64,000 nt of DNA from contig LJCX01000010.1 of NCBI GenBank assembly GCA_001298545.1, forward strand, positions 1 to 64,000, given 5' to 3'. The notes beneath the pieces are model-generated. The model ran no database searches and was not told where the DNA came from. It worked only from the letters and a program-made list of their open reading frames with translations. Positions within the stretch are counted from its first letter, which is position 1; every line of letters starts with the position of its first letter. Made by a program: the position numbers and the translations under genes. This DNA comes from Actinobacteria bacterium OV320 (lineage in GTDB: Bacteria > Actinomycetota > Actinomycetes > Streptomycetales > Streptomycetaceae). Below are positions 1-7,759 of the stretch, piece after piece.

Positions 1-498
1 TCTGTCGATGCCTCCGGAGCCGGTGACACCACCCCCCAAGACATGCGATCGACAGGGGGAGAAAGTCATGCCAACTCCGAAGGCCAGGCGCCCCATTGCG
101 GGGCTACCAAAACGGTAATGGGGGGGGCGGTGCCGGGCGACCCGTCCCGAGGCCGCCACCCCACCGATCTTCTACAGGCATCAGCCCCCACAACCGAGGC
201 GCGCCGCGCCTGAGCCGATCGGCCGAGGGAGGGCGCACCGCACGACGCCGAACACCGGCATGTCACCGACCGGCCGTGATGCGGCGTCCTCCTGCTCCGC
301 GTCCGCGCGGCGGACCACGGCGCGCGGGTCCCGTACCGCAGGCATTGCGCCCGGGCGGTGGAGCCGGTGACACGCCCGACTGTCACATCCCCGTGGCGGG
401 CCTGTCACAGGGCCCCGCCGAAATCCCCCTGCGCGGTCATCGCCCCTCCTGGCCATGGGACCATGCCCTTTTTGGCACCACCGTCCAGGGGGGACACC
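1..498. other. Left-edge region without a convincing large gene
   Basis: Nearly 500 bases precede the first credible gene. The long frames crossing it on both strands have arginine/proline-rich translations typical of antisense shadows in high-GC DNA. Two things stand out: an 8-base inverted repeat CTGTCGAT...ATCGACAG (2-9 and 48-55), and a 16-residue ORF starting at 68 behind a GGGGGAG purine run. The region may hold the end of a transcript or regulatory leader belonging to a gene off the left edge. Confidence 0.4.
68..118 (+). CDS. Possible 16-residue basic peptide ORF
   Basis: ATG at 68 is preceded by GGGGGAG with seven bases of spacing, a good actinobacterial ribosome site. It runs 16 codons to TAA and would give a basic peptide MPTPKARRPIAGLPKR. 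The inverted repeat at 2-9/48-55 lies just upstream. I recognise no family. It could be a leader peptide, a small regulatory protein or chance; the main support is the ribosome site and a TAA stop, which is uncommon by chance in such GC-rich DNA. Confidence 0.2.
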   Translation: MPTPKARRPIAGLPKR

Positions 499-945
499 AT
501 GCGCACCAGCGCGACCATCGCCACCGCGGCTCTGCTCCTCGCCGCGCTCACCGCCTGCTCCTCGTCCGGCGAGACACCGGCCGCGAGCGACAACGGGACA
601 CCCGCCGCCGAGCCCACGGTCAGCGTTCCCGCGGACCACGAGGGCGACGACCTCAAGGCCGCCGTCGCGGTGTACACCGCCGCCTACTTCGCCGCCGACA
701 CCGATACCGCGTACGCCATGCTGTCCGCGCGCTGCGCGAAGGAGATCGCCAAGGACGCGTACGCCGGCGTCGTGCAGCAGGCGAAGACGGACTACGGGCC
801 CGACCACACGGCGACGGACGTGCAGGCCGACGTGTCGGGGGACCTCGGCAGGGCCACCTACAAGGTGCAGGGGCTGCCCAAGTTCGACCAGACGAAGCAG
901 CCGTGGGCGCTGGAGGGCGACGCCTGGAAGTACGACGCCTGCTGA
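499..945 (+). CDS. Small secreted lipoprotein, function unknown
   Basis: A 148-residue protein with a type II signal peptide: short basic start (MRTS), hydrophobic stretch and the lipobox LTAC with Cys20 as the likely lipidated residue, followed by a Ser/Ala/Thr-rich linker to about residue 45. The mature part (about 55-148) has the size and alternating helix/strand look of a small NTF2-like or DUF4878-type extracellular domain, and it ends at a cysteine. An upstream in-frame ATG exists, but the start at 499 is chosen because it follows CAGGGGGGA with normal spacing and gives a proper signal sequence. It is probably monocistronic; a 7-base tandem repeat follows the stop immediately. Function is not recognised. 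Confidence 0.75.
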   Translation: MRTSATIATAALLLAALTACSSSGETPAASDNGTPAAEPTVSVPADHEGDDLKAAVAVYTAAYFAADTDTAYAMLSARCAKEIAKDAYAGVVQQAKTDYGPDHTATDVQADVSGDLGRATYKVQGLPKFDQTKQPWALEGDAWKYDAC

Positions 946-946
946 C

Positions 947-981
947 GGAGCACGGAGCACGGAGCACGGAGCACGGAGCAG
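947..981. repeat. Five tandem 7-base repeats (GGAGCAC)
   Basis: Five consecutive GGAGCAC units, the last ending in G instead of C, begin one base after the stop codon of the lipoprotein gene. A seven-base unit outside a coding frame is a slippage-prone array; copy number could differ between strains. Confidence 0.9.
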
Positions 982-1034
982 GCCGGCAAGTCCCGCCCGG
1001 ACAAGGCCTGCCCTGCGTCGGGTCCGTCCGCTGA

Positions 1035-1715
1035 TCACCCGAGACGAGTGCCGCCGCGGGACCCGATGTGGTGGGGTGGTTCGCTGTCGGCCGGGAGCAG
1101 GGGGTCGGTCTCGGGTTCGCCCCAGGTCGAGACCAGGGGAAGGACACCGGCCCAGATCCCGAGGGCGGCGTCGGGTCCGTCCCCGTCGTCGGGTCCGCCC
1201 GTGCGTATCTTGACCGACGCTTCCTCGAGCGAGAGGGCGAGCAGGACCGTCGCCGCCAGTTCCTTGCGGTTCGGTCGGCGTGCGTAGTCCCACTGGCCCG
1301 GTGCGGCCTGTTCGGTCAGGCAGCGCAGCCCTTCGAGTTTCTCCTCCGGATCCGTGACCAGGCGCGGCACGCCGTAGATCATCGCGCTGCGGTAGTTCAC
1401 GCCGTGCTCGAACACCGACCGGGCGAGGACGAGACCGTCGATGTGCGTCACCGTGACGCACACCGTTGCCCGGGGCGAGGCGATCAGGCTTCGGCCGGCC
1501 ACCGATCCGTGGAAATAGAGATTCCGCCGGTCGTTCCCGTAGACGGTGGGAACGACCATCGGGTGCCCGTCGACGACCACCCCGAGGTGGCAGACGAAAC
1601 TCGCGTCCAGGATCGCTTCGAGTGCGCCACGGTCCAGGCTTCCCTGCTCCCGCAGGCGCCGGTGACGGGTGCGGTCGGTGGTCGGCAGGGTGGGCGGGAG
1701 GGGGCTGTGGGTCAC
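1035..1715 (-). CDS. Pyridoxamine 5'-phosphate oxidase-fold flavin-binding protein
   Basis: A 226-residue member of the FMN-binding split-barrel (PPOX-like, flavin-nucleotide-binding) superfamily. Residues about 28-60 give the first strands (FVCHLGVVVDGHPMVVPT), then YFHGSVAGRSLIASPRATVCVTV, the usual substrate/flavin-facing core, and later the ERSxIxYG-like segment seen here as NYRSAMIYGVPRLV. The length fits the family, whose members reduce or bind F420, FMN or haem; substrate cannot be told from sequence. Its 3' end faces the lipoprotein gene. About 150 bases separate its start from the end of arsM, with an AT-richer patch (TTTTGATTTGTC) that may hold its promoter. Confidence 0.8.
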   Translation of the reverse strand: MTHSPLPPTLPTTDRTRHRRLREQGSLDRGALEAILDASFVCHLGVVVDGHPMVVPTVYGNDRRNLYFHGSVAGRSLIASPRATVCVTVTHIDGLVLARSVFEHGVNYRSAMIYGVPRLVTDPEEKLEGLRCLTEQAAPGQWDYARRPNRKELAATVLLALSLEEASVKIRTGGPDDGDGPDAALGIWAGVLPLVSTWGEPETDPLLPADSEPPHHIGSRGGTRLG

Positions 1716-1865
1716 GTCGGTCCTTTCGCTGCGTGCGCCCCGAAGCTACCGATATCGTCGCTCAATCGCCAGGCATCAACTGGATCAGTTTTGATTTGTC
1801 AGTACTGCAACGGAAATCGAAGCGTCGGCGAGCCTCTCTTCGCAGGCTGACGGGTGGTCCGCTGC

Positions 1866-2804
1866 CTATTCCTGCGTGGGCGCCGCAGGAGATGACGTCG
1901 TGCCGTCTTCACCGTTCCGGCAGGCGCATCCCGAGGCGGTCTTGGCCTCGGTGACGGTCAGCGTGGCGTCGACAGCGGACTCGGCCGGGGTGCAGCAGGC
2001 GTCGACCCCGCAGCACGCGTCAGCCGACTCCGCCGTCTCGGTGGGGAGTTCGGCCGTCACCGGCTTGGTGGCGTGGACGATCGCGGAGTGCATGCCGTCC
2101 GAGACCGAGTGGGTCGGGGTGATCGTGACGTCGGTGAACCCGGCTGCCTCCAGGCCGGCTCGGTACTCGGCGAAGGAGAGCGCGCCCGCGATGCATCCGA
2201 CGTAGTCACCGCGTTCGGCCCGCTGGTCGGGGGTGAGGGCGTCGTCGGCGACGACATCGGAGACGCCGATCCGGCCGCCGGGCTTGAGCACGCGGAAGGT
2301 CTCGGCGAACACGGCCGGCTTGTCGACGGACAGGTTGATCACACAGTTCGAGATCACCACGTCGATGGTGCCGGCCGGGAGCGGGATGGCCTCGATGGTG
2401 CCCTTGAGGAACTCCACGTTCGTCGCGCCGGCCTTCCGCGCGTTGGCCAGCGCCAGGGAGAGCATCTCCTCGGTCATGTCCAGCCCGTACGCCTTGCCGG
2501 CCGGACCGACGCGGCGGGCGGAGAGCAGGACGTCGATGCCGCCGCCGGAACCGAGATCGAGGACGCGCTCGCCCTCGCGCAGCTCGGCGACGGCGGTGGG
2601 GTTGCCGCAGCCGAGGGAGGCGGCCACCGCCGCGGCCGGCAGGGTGTCGCGCTCGTCGGCGGCGTACAGGGTGGAGCCGAAGTTCTCGTCGACCTCGATG
2701 GGCTCGGGGCCGCAGCACGCGGAGCCGCCCTCGGTGACGCTCACGGCTGCCGCGGCGTATCGCCGGCGGACGGTCTCGCGCAGGGTGGTGGTCTGTTCGC
2801 TCAT
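1866..2804 (-). CDS. arsM: Arsenite S-adenosylmethionine methyltransferase
   Basis: A 312-residue class I SAM methyltransferase. The SAM loop is VLDLGSGGGIDVL (81-93) and the acidic end of strand 2 is GLDM (107-110). Cysteines sit where ArsM uses them: C30/C31 (SACCG), C66 (SLGCGNP), C154 (ISNCVINLS) and C204 (YVGCIAGA), consistent with As(III) binding by conserved cysteines and methylation to volatile or less retained species. The C-terminus carries extra thiols, CC at 264 and 270 and CAC at 293, as often seen in bacterial ArsM. The start at 2804 is preferred over a much longer upstream frame because the protein begins exactly there and lies divergent from arsR, so both are probably under ArsR control from the shared intergenic region. 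Confidence 0.92.
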   Translation of the reverse strand: MSEQTTTLRETVRRRYAAAAVSVTEGGSACCGPEPIEVDENFGSTLYAADERDTLPAAAVAASLGCGNPTAVAELREGERVLDLGSGGGIDVLLSARRVGPAGKAYGLDMTEEMLSLALANARKAGATNVEFLKGTIEAIPLPAGTIDVVISNCVINLSVDKPAVFAETFRVLKPGGRIGVSDVVADDALTPDQRAERGDYVGCIAGALSFAEYRAGLEAAGFTDVTITPTHSVSDGMHSAIVHATKPVTAELPTETAESADACCGVDACCTPAESAVDATLTVTEAKTASGCACRNGEDGTTSSPAAPTQE

Positions 2805-2853
2805 GAGGCACTCCTGGGTGAAGGGGCATGGCGGTGCCCCGGAACGGCCTGTA

Positions 2854-2878
2854 TTGATGTTCGTTGATGCAAGCTTGC
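2854..2878. promoter_or_regulatory. Candidate ArsR operator region between arsM and arsR
   Basis: Two direct copies of TTGATG (2854-2859 and 2864-2869) are ten bases apart, one helical turn, and run into a perfect 10-base palindrome GCAAGCTTGC (2869-2878). This is an AT-richer island in a GC-rich intergenic region between divergent ars genes, the expected place for ArsR binding. The match to known operators is inferred from position and symmetry only. Confidence 0.45.
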
Positions 2879-2909
2879 GCCTTGGATCGAAAAACGTCAA
2901 CATAGAGGA

Positions 2910-3284
2910 ATGTCGAAACAAGAGCTTGAGATCATCGGCCAGGACACCGCCTGCTGCCAGGGTCTCGCCGCCGCCCCCCTCGACGAGGAACGCGCCGCGG
3001 AGCTGGCCAAGGTGTTCAAGGCGCTGGGTGACCCGGTACGGCTGCGGCTGCTGTCGATGATCGCCTCGCGCGGGGAGGGCGGCGAGGTCTGCGTCTGCGA
3101 GTTGACCCCGGCGTTCGACCTGTCCCAGCCGACGATCTCGCACCACCTCAAGCTGCTGCGCCAGGCCGGCCTCATCGACTGCGAGCGGCGCGGCACGTGG
3201 GTGTACTACTGGGTGCTGCCCGGCGTTCTGGACCGGCTCGCCGCGTTCCTGACCACGCCGCAGACCCACCGGGCATCGGTGTGA
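2910..3284 (+). CDS. arsR: Arsenite-responsive ArsR/SmtB repressor
   Basis: A 124-residue winged-helix repressor. Residues about 30-110 form the ArsR domain: VFKALGDPVRLRLLSMI, then the metal-box helix EVCVCEL (C61, C63) and the recognition helix LSQPTISHHLKLLRQAGLI. It also carries an N-terminal vicinal pair C15/C16, the positions used with a cysteine in the DNA-binding region for three-coordinate As(III) binding in the Corynebacterium glutamicum ArsR type. As(III) binding should release the operator and induce both arsM and the arsR-channel-arsC transcript. Its stop overlaps the next gene's GTG by four bases, so the channel gene is translationally coupled. Confidence 0.93.
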   Translation: MSKQELEIIGQDTACCQGLAAAPLDEERAAELAKVFKALGDPVRLRLLSMIASRGEGGEVCVCELTPAFDLSQPTISHHLKLLRQAGLIDCERRGTWVYYWVLPGVLDRLAAFLTTPQTHRASV

Positions 3285-4012
3285 GTGCCTCGCTCGGCCG
3301 CCGCGCCGCCGCGGAGGCCTTGGGGACGGGCCTGCTGGTGGCGGTCGTGGTCGGCTCGGGCATCCAGGCCACCGCGCTGTCGCACGACGTCGGCGTGCAG
3401 CTGCTCGCCAACTCCCTCGCCACCGTTTTCGGCCTGGCCGTGCTGATCACACTGCTCGGGCCGGTCTCCGGCGCGCACTTCAATCCCGCCGTGACCCTCG
3501 CCGCGTACGTCACCGGGCGCCGCCGTGACACCGGCCCCACGTTGCGGGAGGTCGCGGCGTACGTTCCCGCGCAGGTCGGCGGGGCGATCGGCGGGGCGGT
3601 CCTGGCCGACGCCATGTTCGCCGAGCCGCTGGTGAAGTTCTCCACCCACGACCGGTCGTCCGGGCATCTCTGGCTCGGCGAGGTCGTGGCCACGGCCGGG
3701 CTGATCCTGCTCGTCCTCGGCCTCGAGCGCATCGGCCGAACCGTCCTGGCACCGGCCGCCGTGGCCGCCTACATCGGGGCCGCCTACTGGTTCACCTCCT
3801 CGACGTCCTTCGCGAACCCCGCGGTGACCGTCGGCCGCGCCTTCACCGACACCTTCGCCGGGATCGCGCCCGCCTCCCTCGCCCCGTTCATCGCGGCCCA
3901 CGTCGTCGGCGCCGCGCTCGGTCTGGGGGCGGTGGCGATCGTGTACGGACGCCCCGCTCGCGCGGCGGGCACCGTCGTCCCGCACGGCGAGCCCGAGCTC
4001 GCCACCTCCTGA
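3281..4012 (+). CDS. Aquaporin-like (MIP family) channel of the ars operon
   Basis: A 243-residue membrane protein with six predicted helices and the two half-helix motifs of the MIP family: HFNPAVTLA (N68-P69-A70) and FANPAVTVGR (N179-P180-A181). The second motif is followed by Val rather than the usual selectivity-filter Arg, so the pore may be wider or tuned for a neutral solute such as As(OH)3. The position directly after arsR, with no ArsB or Acr3 pump in the window, resembles the Sinorhizobium AqpS arrangement, in which arsenite made by ArsC leaves through the channel. The GTG start at 3281 is chosen for the GTGA overlap with arsR; an earlier ATG lies inside arsR. Confidence 0.85.
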   Translation: MSASLGRRAAAEALGTGLLVAVVVGSGIQATALSHDVGVQLLANSLATVFGLAVLITLLGPVSGAHFNPAVTLAAYVTGRRRDTGPTLREVAAYVPAQVGGAIGGAVLADAMFAEPLVKFSTHDRSSGHLWLGEVVATAGLILLVLGLERIGRTVLAPAAVAAYIGAAYWFTSSTSFANPAVTVGRAFTDTFAGIAPASLAPFIAAHVVGAALGLGAVAIVYGRPARAAGTVVPHGEPELATS

Positions 4013-4042
4013 ATACCGCTCTCACCTGCAAGGAATCGTCCC

Positions 4043-4471
4043 ATGAGCACCGCCGTCGCGCGTCCTTCCGTGCTGTTCGTCTGCGTCCACAACGCCGGCC
4101 GTTCCCAGATGGCCGCCGCCTTCCTCACCCACCTCGGCGGTGACCGGGTCGAGGTCCGCTCGGCCGGCTCCGCACCCGCCGACACCGTCAACCCGGCCGT
4201 GGTCGAGGCCATGCGGGAGGTCGGCATCGACATCTCCGCCCGGACCCCGAAGATCCTCACCACCGAGGCCGTGCGGTCCTCGGACGTGGTCATCACGATG
4301 GGCTGCGGCGACACCTGCCCCGTCTTTCCCGGCAAGCGGTACCTGGACTGGCAGCTCGCCGACCCCGCAGGCCAGGGCGTCGAGGCCGTCCGGCCGATCC
4401 GTGACGAGATCGAACAGCGGGTACGCGTCCTGCTCGCCGAACTGGGGCCGGCGGCGGCCGACCGGTCGTGA
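4043..4471 (+). CDS. arsC: Arsenate reductase, low-molecular-weight phosphatase type
   Basis: A 142-residue protein of the LMW protein-tyrosine-phosphatase fold. The P-loop is C14-VHNAG-R20-S, the CX5R arsenate-binding site. Further cysteines C88 and C92 (MGCGDTCPVFPGKR) are placed to act as the redox pair in thioredoxin- or mycothiol-linked turnover; the Bacillus enzyme spaces its pair differently. The conserved DWQLADPAG segment supplies the acid aspartate. It reduces arsenate to arsenite for export through the preceding channel or methylation by ArsM. Last gene of the arsR transcript, 30 bases after the channel, with an AAGGA ribosome site. Confidence 0.92.
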   Translation: MSTAVARPSVLFVCVHNAGRSQMAAAFLTHLGGDRVEVRSAGSAPADTVNPAVVEAMREVGIDISARTPKILTTEAVRSSDVVITMGCGDTCPVFPGKRYLDWQLADPAGQGVEAVRPIRDEIEQRVRVLLAELGPAAADRS

Positions 4472-4539
4472 CCCTGACCCGGCTGGAACCCGGACGATCG
4501 CGCCGCACGGCACACGGCGACGCTCAGCGCGGGCCGGGC

Positions 4540-4715
4540 GGCTGCGTCGGGGCGGCGCCGGGGTCGCCCTGGTCACCGGCTGCGAACTCAGCCTGTTCGC
4601 CCGCGGATACCTGCCCGGCGCACTTTCGACGAGCGCGCCCCGGTCCTGGCGGACCCCGGCCGTGAGGCCGCGCCACCGGGGCATCCCCGACAAGATCAAC
4701 GCCCTCCCCGAGGGG
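4540..4715 (+). pseudogene. Decayed gene fragment downstream of arsC
   Basis: Between arsC and the converging FG-GAP gene there is no intact ORF, but protein-like pieces appear in different forward frames: VTGCELSLFARGYLPG, then FDERAPVLADPGREA after one frameshift, then IPDKINALPEGQRG after another. The three pieces line up in a plausible order and look like parts of one protein of a family I cannot name with confidence. It is best read as a remnant with at least two frameshifts, though chance cannot be excluded. Confidence 0.3.
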
Positions 4716-4751
4716 CAGCGGGGCGCCCGCTCGGCACCCGTCGGTGCTGCC

Positions 4752-6914
4752 CTACGACAGCGCGCCGTAGTTCTGCCAGCCGGAGGCGAGGGTGTAGGTG
4801 GCGCTGAAAGTGCCGTCCCCCCAGCCCTTGTTGCGCAGCAGCCTGCCGTCGGTGGTCCGGGAGACCAGGTCGGGGAAGCCGTCGCCGGTGACATCTCCGA
4901 CCGCGACGATCGCGTTGCGGTCGACGCCCCAGTCCCGGAACACCAGCGTCCGTGGCTTGAAGCCGCCCGTGCCGTTGCCGTCGTAGCGCCACAGCTCGCC
5001 GCCGGCGTCCCGCGCGAGGAGGTCGCCGATGCCGTCGCCGGTCACGTCGGCGGCGCCGACGACGGTGTAGCCCTTCCACCCGGTACCGACGCGCACACCC
5101 GGGTCCAGAGCGCCGCGGGCGTTGGACTTGTACAGGTAGAGGTCGCCGGTCGTGGTCTGGCGGGCCAGCAGGTCGGGGTGGTGGTCACCGGTGAAGTCGT
5201 CGGCGGCGACGACGGTGTCGAAGCCGTTCCAGCCGGAACCGACCAGCGTGCGCTCGGCGTCGGGCAGGAAGATGCCGGTGCAGCCGCCGGAGTGCCGGTA
5301 CAACTTGCCGTCGGTGGCCCTGCTGAGCATGTCGGAGCAGCCGTCGCCGGTCATGTCGCCGACGGGGACGAAGCGCGTGCCCGGGCTCCAGCCCGACCAG
5401 CCGCGGGAGTCGGTCAGCCTGCCGTCGGCGAACCGGTGGGCTTCGAGCAGGCCGCCGCTGGTCATCGTGTACAGCTCGCCGTAGCCGTCGGTGTCGGCGT
5501 CGTGGAAGGCGGACCGGCCACCGGAGAGCAGGAAGCTCCCGGTCGGCAGGGTGCGGACCGCGCCGCCGTCGCCCGGGTCCACCGTCATGGTCCAGTGGTA
5601 GCGGCCGCTCACCGCCTTCGCGCCCGCGTCGTCCTTGCCGTCCCAGGAGGCGCGGACGGCGGCGCCCTCGTGGGAGCTGCCGGTGAGGGTGCGGACGGTG
5701 GTGCCGTACGCGTCCTTGATGGTGAGCTTCCAGGACGCGGGCGGGCGGGTGAACCGCCAGGTGCTCTCCCACAGCCGGTCACTCGCCGCGCGCAGGTCCA
5801 CCGTGGGGTCGGCGCGCCAGTCGAACAGGCTGATCCGTGACCGCGGCACCGTCACCGGCCGGATGTGGATCATCTGCTCGCCGTCGACGTAGGCCACATG
5901 GCCGCCGTACCGGTCGACGGTGAGCATGCCGACCCAGGCGCCCTCGGGGGCCGTGAAGAACGGGGAGGTGGCGGCAGGGTGGCCCCCGCCGAGGTGGAAG
6001 TCGGTGAGCGTCACCGTCCGCCCGTCCTCGGACTGCTGGACCAGATAGCCGTCGCCGACCTTGGCGGGCAGCGCACCGGGGACGGGGACGTTCTTGCCGG
6101 TGCTGTTGTCCCACACCCCGGCCTTGTCGGACGCGGAGCAGCGCCAGTACAGCCACCGCCCCACCGCCTGCAGGTCGTCGGGGACGCAGCCGGAGCCGAG
6201 CGCCAGGTTCGCCGTGCTCGCCTTGGTGACGAGGTCGTACGAGTTGACCGTGCCGACGGTGCTGCCCGGCTTCCATATCTTCGTGCCCCAGATGGACACC
6301 GCGGTGACCGAGCGGGTGTGGACCTGCCCCGGGTAGGACACGCCAGGGGCGAAGGAGCCGATGCGCTGCACGCCCTCGTCGTCGACCGCGACGTACGAAC
6401 CGCCGGCCGCCACCACATGGTCCGGTGACTCCCAGTCGAACGTGCCGAGCCCGAGCTCGCTCCGGGGAGCCCCGCCGCCCAGGGCTTCCTGGCCCCCGAA
6501 CGGCGTCATGAAGCCGACCCGGCCGTCGCCGAGCGCCCACAGCTTGGAGTAGAACCCGCTGCACGTGTACTCCGCGGGGTCGACGCCCTCGCACGGGTAG
6601 TTCGTCCAGACCTGGGGTACCGCGAGCTGCCGGGGCCCCGGCCGGGGGGTACCGACGGCCGGGAGGTCGAACTCCCACAGCCCGCGTGCGGTCTCGGGGT
6701 CCGCCGTCCCCAGCACGCTGAGCTTCCCGCCGCCCAGCGCGAGGGTCTCGACATAGGCCTTGAGGTCGCCCCTGGTGCCGAACGGGACCACTATCTCGTC
6801 GTCGGCCGCCGGCGCAGCCGTGGCCGGCGCCGGTGAGAGACCGAGGCCACTGACCGCCAGCGCGACGGCGGCCCCGATCGTGAGCGAGGTGCGTCTGATC
6901 GCGCGAGTGGTCAT
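4752..6914 (-). CDS. Secreted FG-GAP/VCBS repeat protein
   Basis: A 720-residue exported protein. A Sec signal peptide (MTTRAIRRTS..., cleavage near APATAAPA about residue 35) leads into a large region likely to form a beta-propeller-like head with GG/GW strand motifs. An FlgD-like Ig module follows (KLTIKDAYGTTVRTL ... ASWDGKDDAGAKAVSG). The C-terminal part has at least four FG-GAP repeats, each with a calcium-loop motif: DMTGDGCSD, DFTGDHHPD, DVTGDGIGD, DVTGDGFPD. Streptomycetes carry many such extracellular proteins; ligand or enzyme activity is unknown. The longer upstream frame is rejected because the signal peptide starts at 6914. It converges on the ars transcript. Confidence 0.85.
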   Translation of the reverse strand: MTTRAIRRTSLTIGAAVALAVSGLGLSPAPATAAPAADDEIVVPFGTRGDLKAYVETLALGGGKLSVLGTADPETARGLWEFDLPAVGTPRPGPRQLAVPQVWTNYPCEGVDPAEYTCSGFYSKLWALGDGRVGFMTPFGGQEALGGGAPRSELGLGTFDWESPDHVVAAGGSYVAVDDEGVQRIGSFAPGVSYPGQVHTRSVTAVSIWGTKIWKPGSTVGTVNSYDLVTKASTANLALGSGCVPDDLQAVGRWLYWRCSASDKAGVWDNSTGKNVPVPGALPAKVGDGYLVQQSEDGRTVTLTDFHLGGGHPAATSPFFTAPEGAWVGMLTVDRYGGHVAYVDGEQMIHIRPVTVPRSRISLFDWRADPTVDLRAASDRLWESTWRFTRPPASWKLTIKDAYGTTVRTLTGSSHEGAAVRASWDGKDDAGAKAVSGRYHWTMTVDPGDGGAVRTLPTGSFLLSGGRSAFHDADTDGYGELYTMTSGGLLEAHRFADGRLTDSRGWSGWSPGTRFVPVGDMTGDGCSDMLSRATDGKLYRHSGGCTGIFLPDAERTLVGSGWNGFDTVVAADDFTGDHHPDLLARQTTTGDLYLYKSNARGALDPGVRVGTGWKGYTVVGAADVTGDGIGDLLARDAGGELWRYDGNGTGGFKPRTLVFRDWGVDRNAIVAVGDVTGDGFPDLVSRTTDGRLLRNKGWGDGTFSATYTLASGWQNYGALS

Positions 6915-7078
6915 GTCAGCCCCCTGATTGACGAGGAGTCCCGCCGTCGTCTTGGAAGCTATGACCCTCAGGACACCTCGCGGGTTGTACGGAACCGAAT
7001 GACGGTCAGTCGCCCGGCCGGGCCCCGTCGACGTCGCGTCCGTCGGCGCCGGGTTCGCCCCGGCCCCAGCGGGAGGCC

Positions 7079-7606
7079 TCAACCCTTGACGGCCTCCGCG
7101 ATCCGCAAGGCGGCCTGAGCGGGCGTGAGATGCGTGGTGTCGACGACCTCGGCCGCACCGTGCAGCCAGGTGAAGGCCGCTTCGGCGTAGGGCTCCAGGT
7201 ACTTGAGGCGGAACAGGGAGGGGCCGAGAACGGTGTCCGCCTCGATGCGCCCACGGAGGGTCTCCTGGTCGGCGTGGAGGACGAAGTGGCGGACCGGGAT
7301 GGCATGGTGGGCGAGACCCCCGCTGATCTCGCGCCAGTACTGCTCGACCAGGACCGTCATGGGCATCACCAGAGTGCCGCCGGTGTAGTCGAGTACGCGG
7401 CGGGCCGTCTCGACGACGAGCGGCCGCCAGGGCGGCCAGTGCTGGAAGTTGTCCGTCCCGGGCCCGGGCAGCGCCGGTGTGATGTCCATGAGTGTCTCGC
7501 CGATCTTCTCGGCGTCCAACACCCTTGAATCCGGGATCAGTTGCCGCACGAGTGCGCTGGTCGTCGTCTTGCCTGCGCCGTGGGTGCCGTTGAGCCATAC
7601 GATCAT
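7079..7606 (-). CDS. TmrB-like P-loop protein
   Basis: A 175-residue P-loop protein. It starts MIVWLNGTHGAGKTT, with the Walker A at residues 7-15, followed by SRVLDAEKIGETL and FQHWPPWRPLV and later LVMPMTVLVEQYWREI. This order (IWINGxxGxGKT, DPEKxG, FQxYPLWR, VPMTxxxxEY) is that of Bacillus TmrB, an ATP-binding protein giving tunicamycin resistance. Length is close to TmrB (about 197). Whether this copy acts on a nucleoside antibiotic is unknown. The start at MIVW is preferred over an ATG 14 codons upstream because the P-loop strand normally begins the family. It diverges from the gene at 7760. Confidence 0.7.
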   Translation of the reverse strand: MIVWLNGTHGAGKTTTSALVRQLIPDSRVLDAEKIGETLMDITPALPGPGTDNFQHWPPWRPLVVETARRVLDYTGGTLVMPMTVLVEQYWREISGGLAHHAIPVRHFVLHADQETLRGRIEADTVLGPSLFRLKYLEPYAEAAFTWLHGAAEVVDTTHLTPAQAALRIAEAVKG

Positions 7607-7759
7607 GGGACCCAACGCTAGCGCCGAGCGATCCGACGGAACGGGCACGGCGGAGATGCGGCCCGGTCCGGCGATTCCCGGCGGTGTCGACCATCGAGAT
7701 CAGGCACGTGCCGCGGCGCGCGGACGTTCACGGGGGAGAGGCGGGGAGGGAGAACGCGG

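Noticed and set aside
181..1461. Long minus-strand ORF of 426 codons over the lipoprotein and PPOX genes
   Set aside because: Translation is dominated by Arg/Gly/Pro with no domain; it is antisense to a lipoprotein with a clear signal peptide. Typical of high-GC shadow frames.
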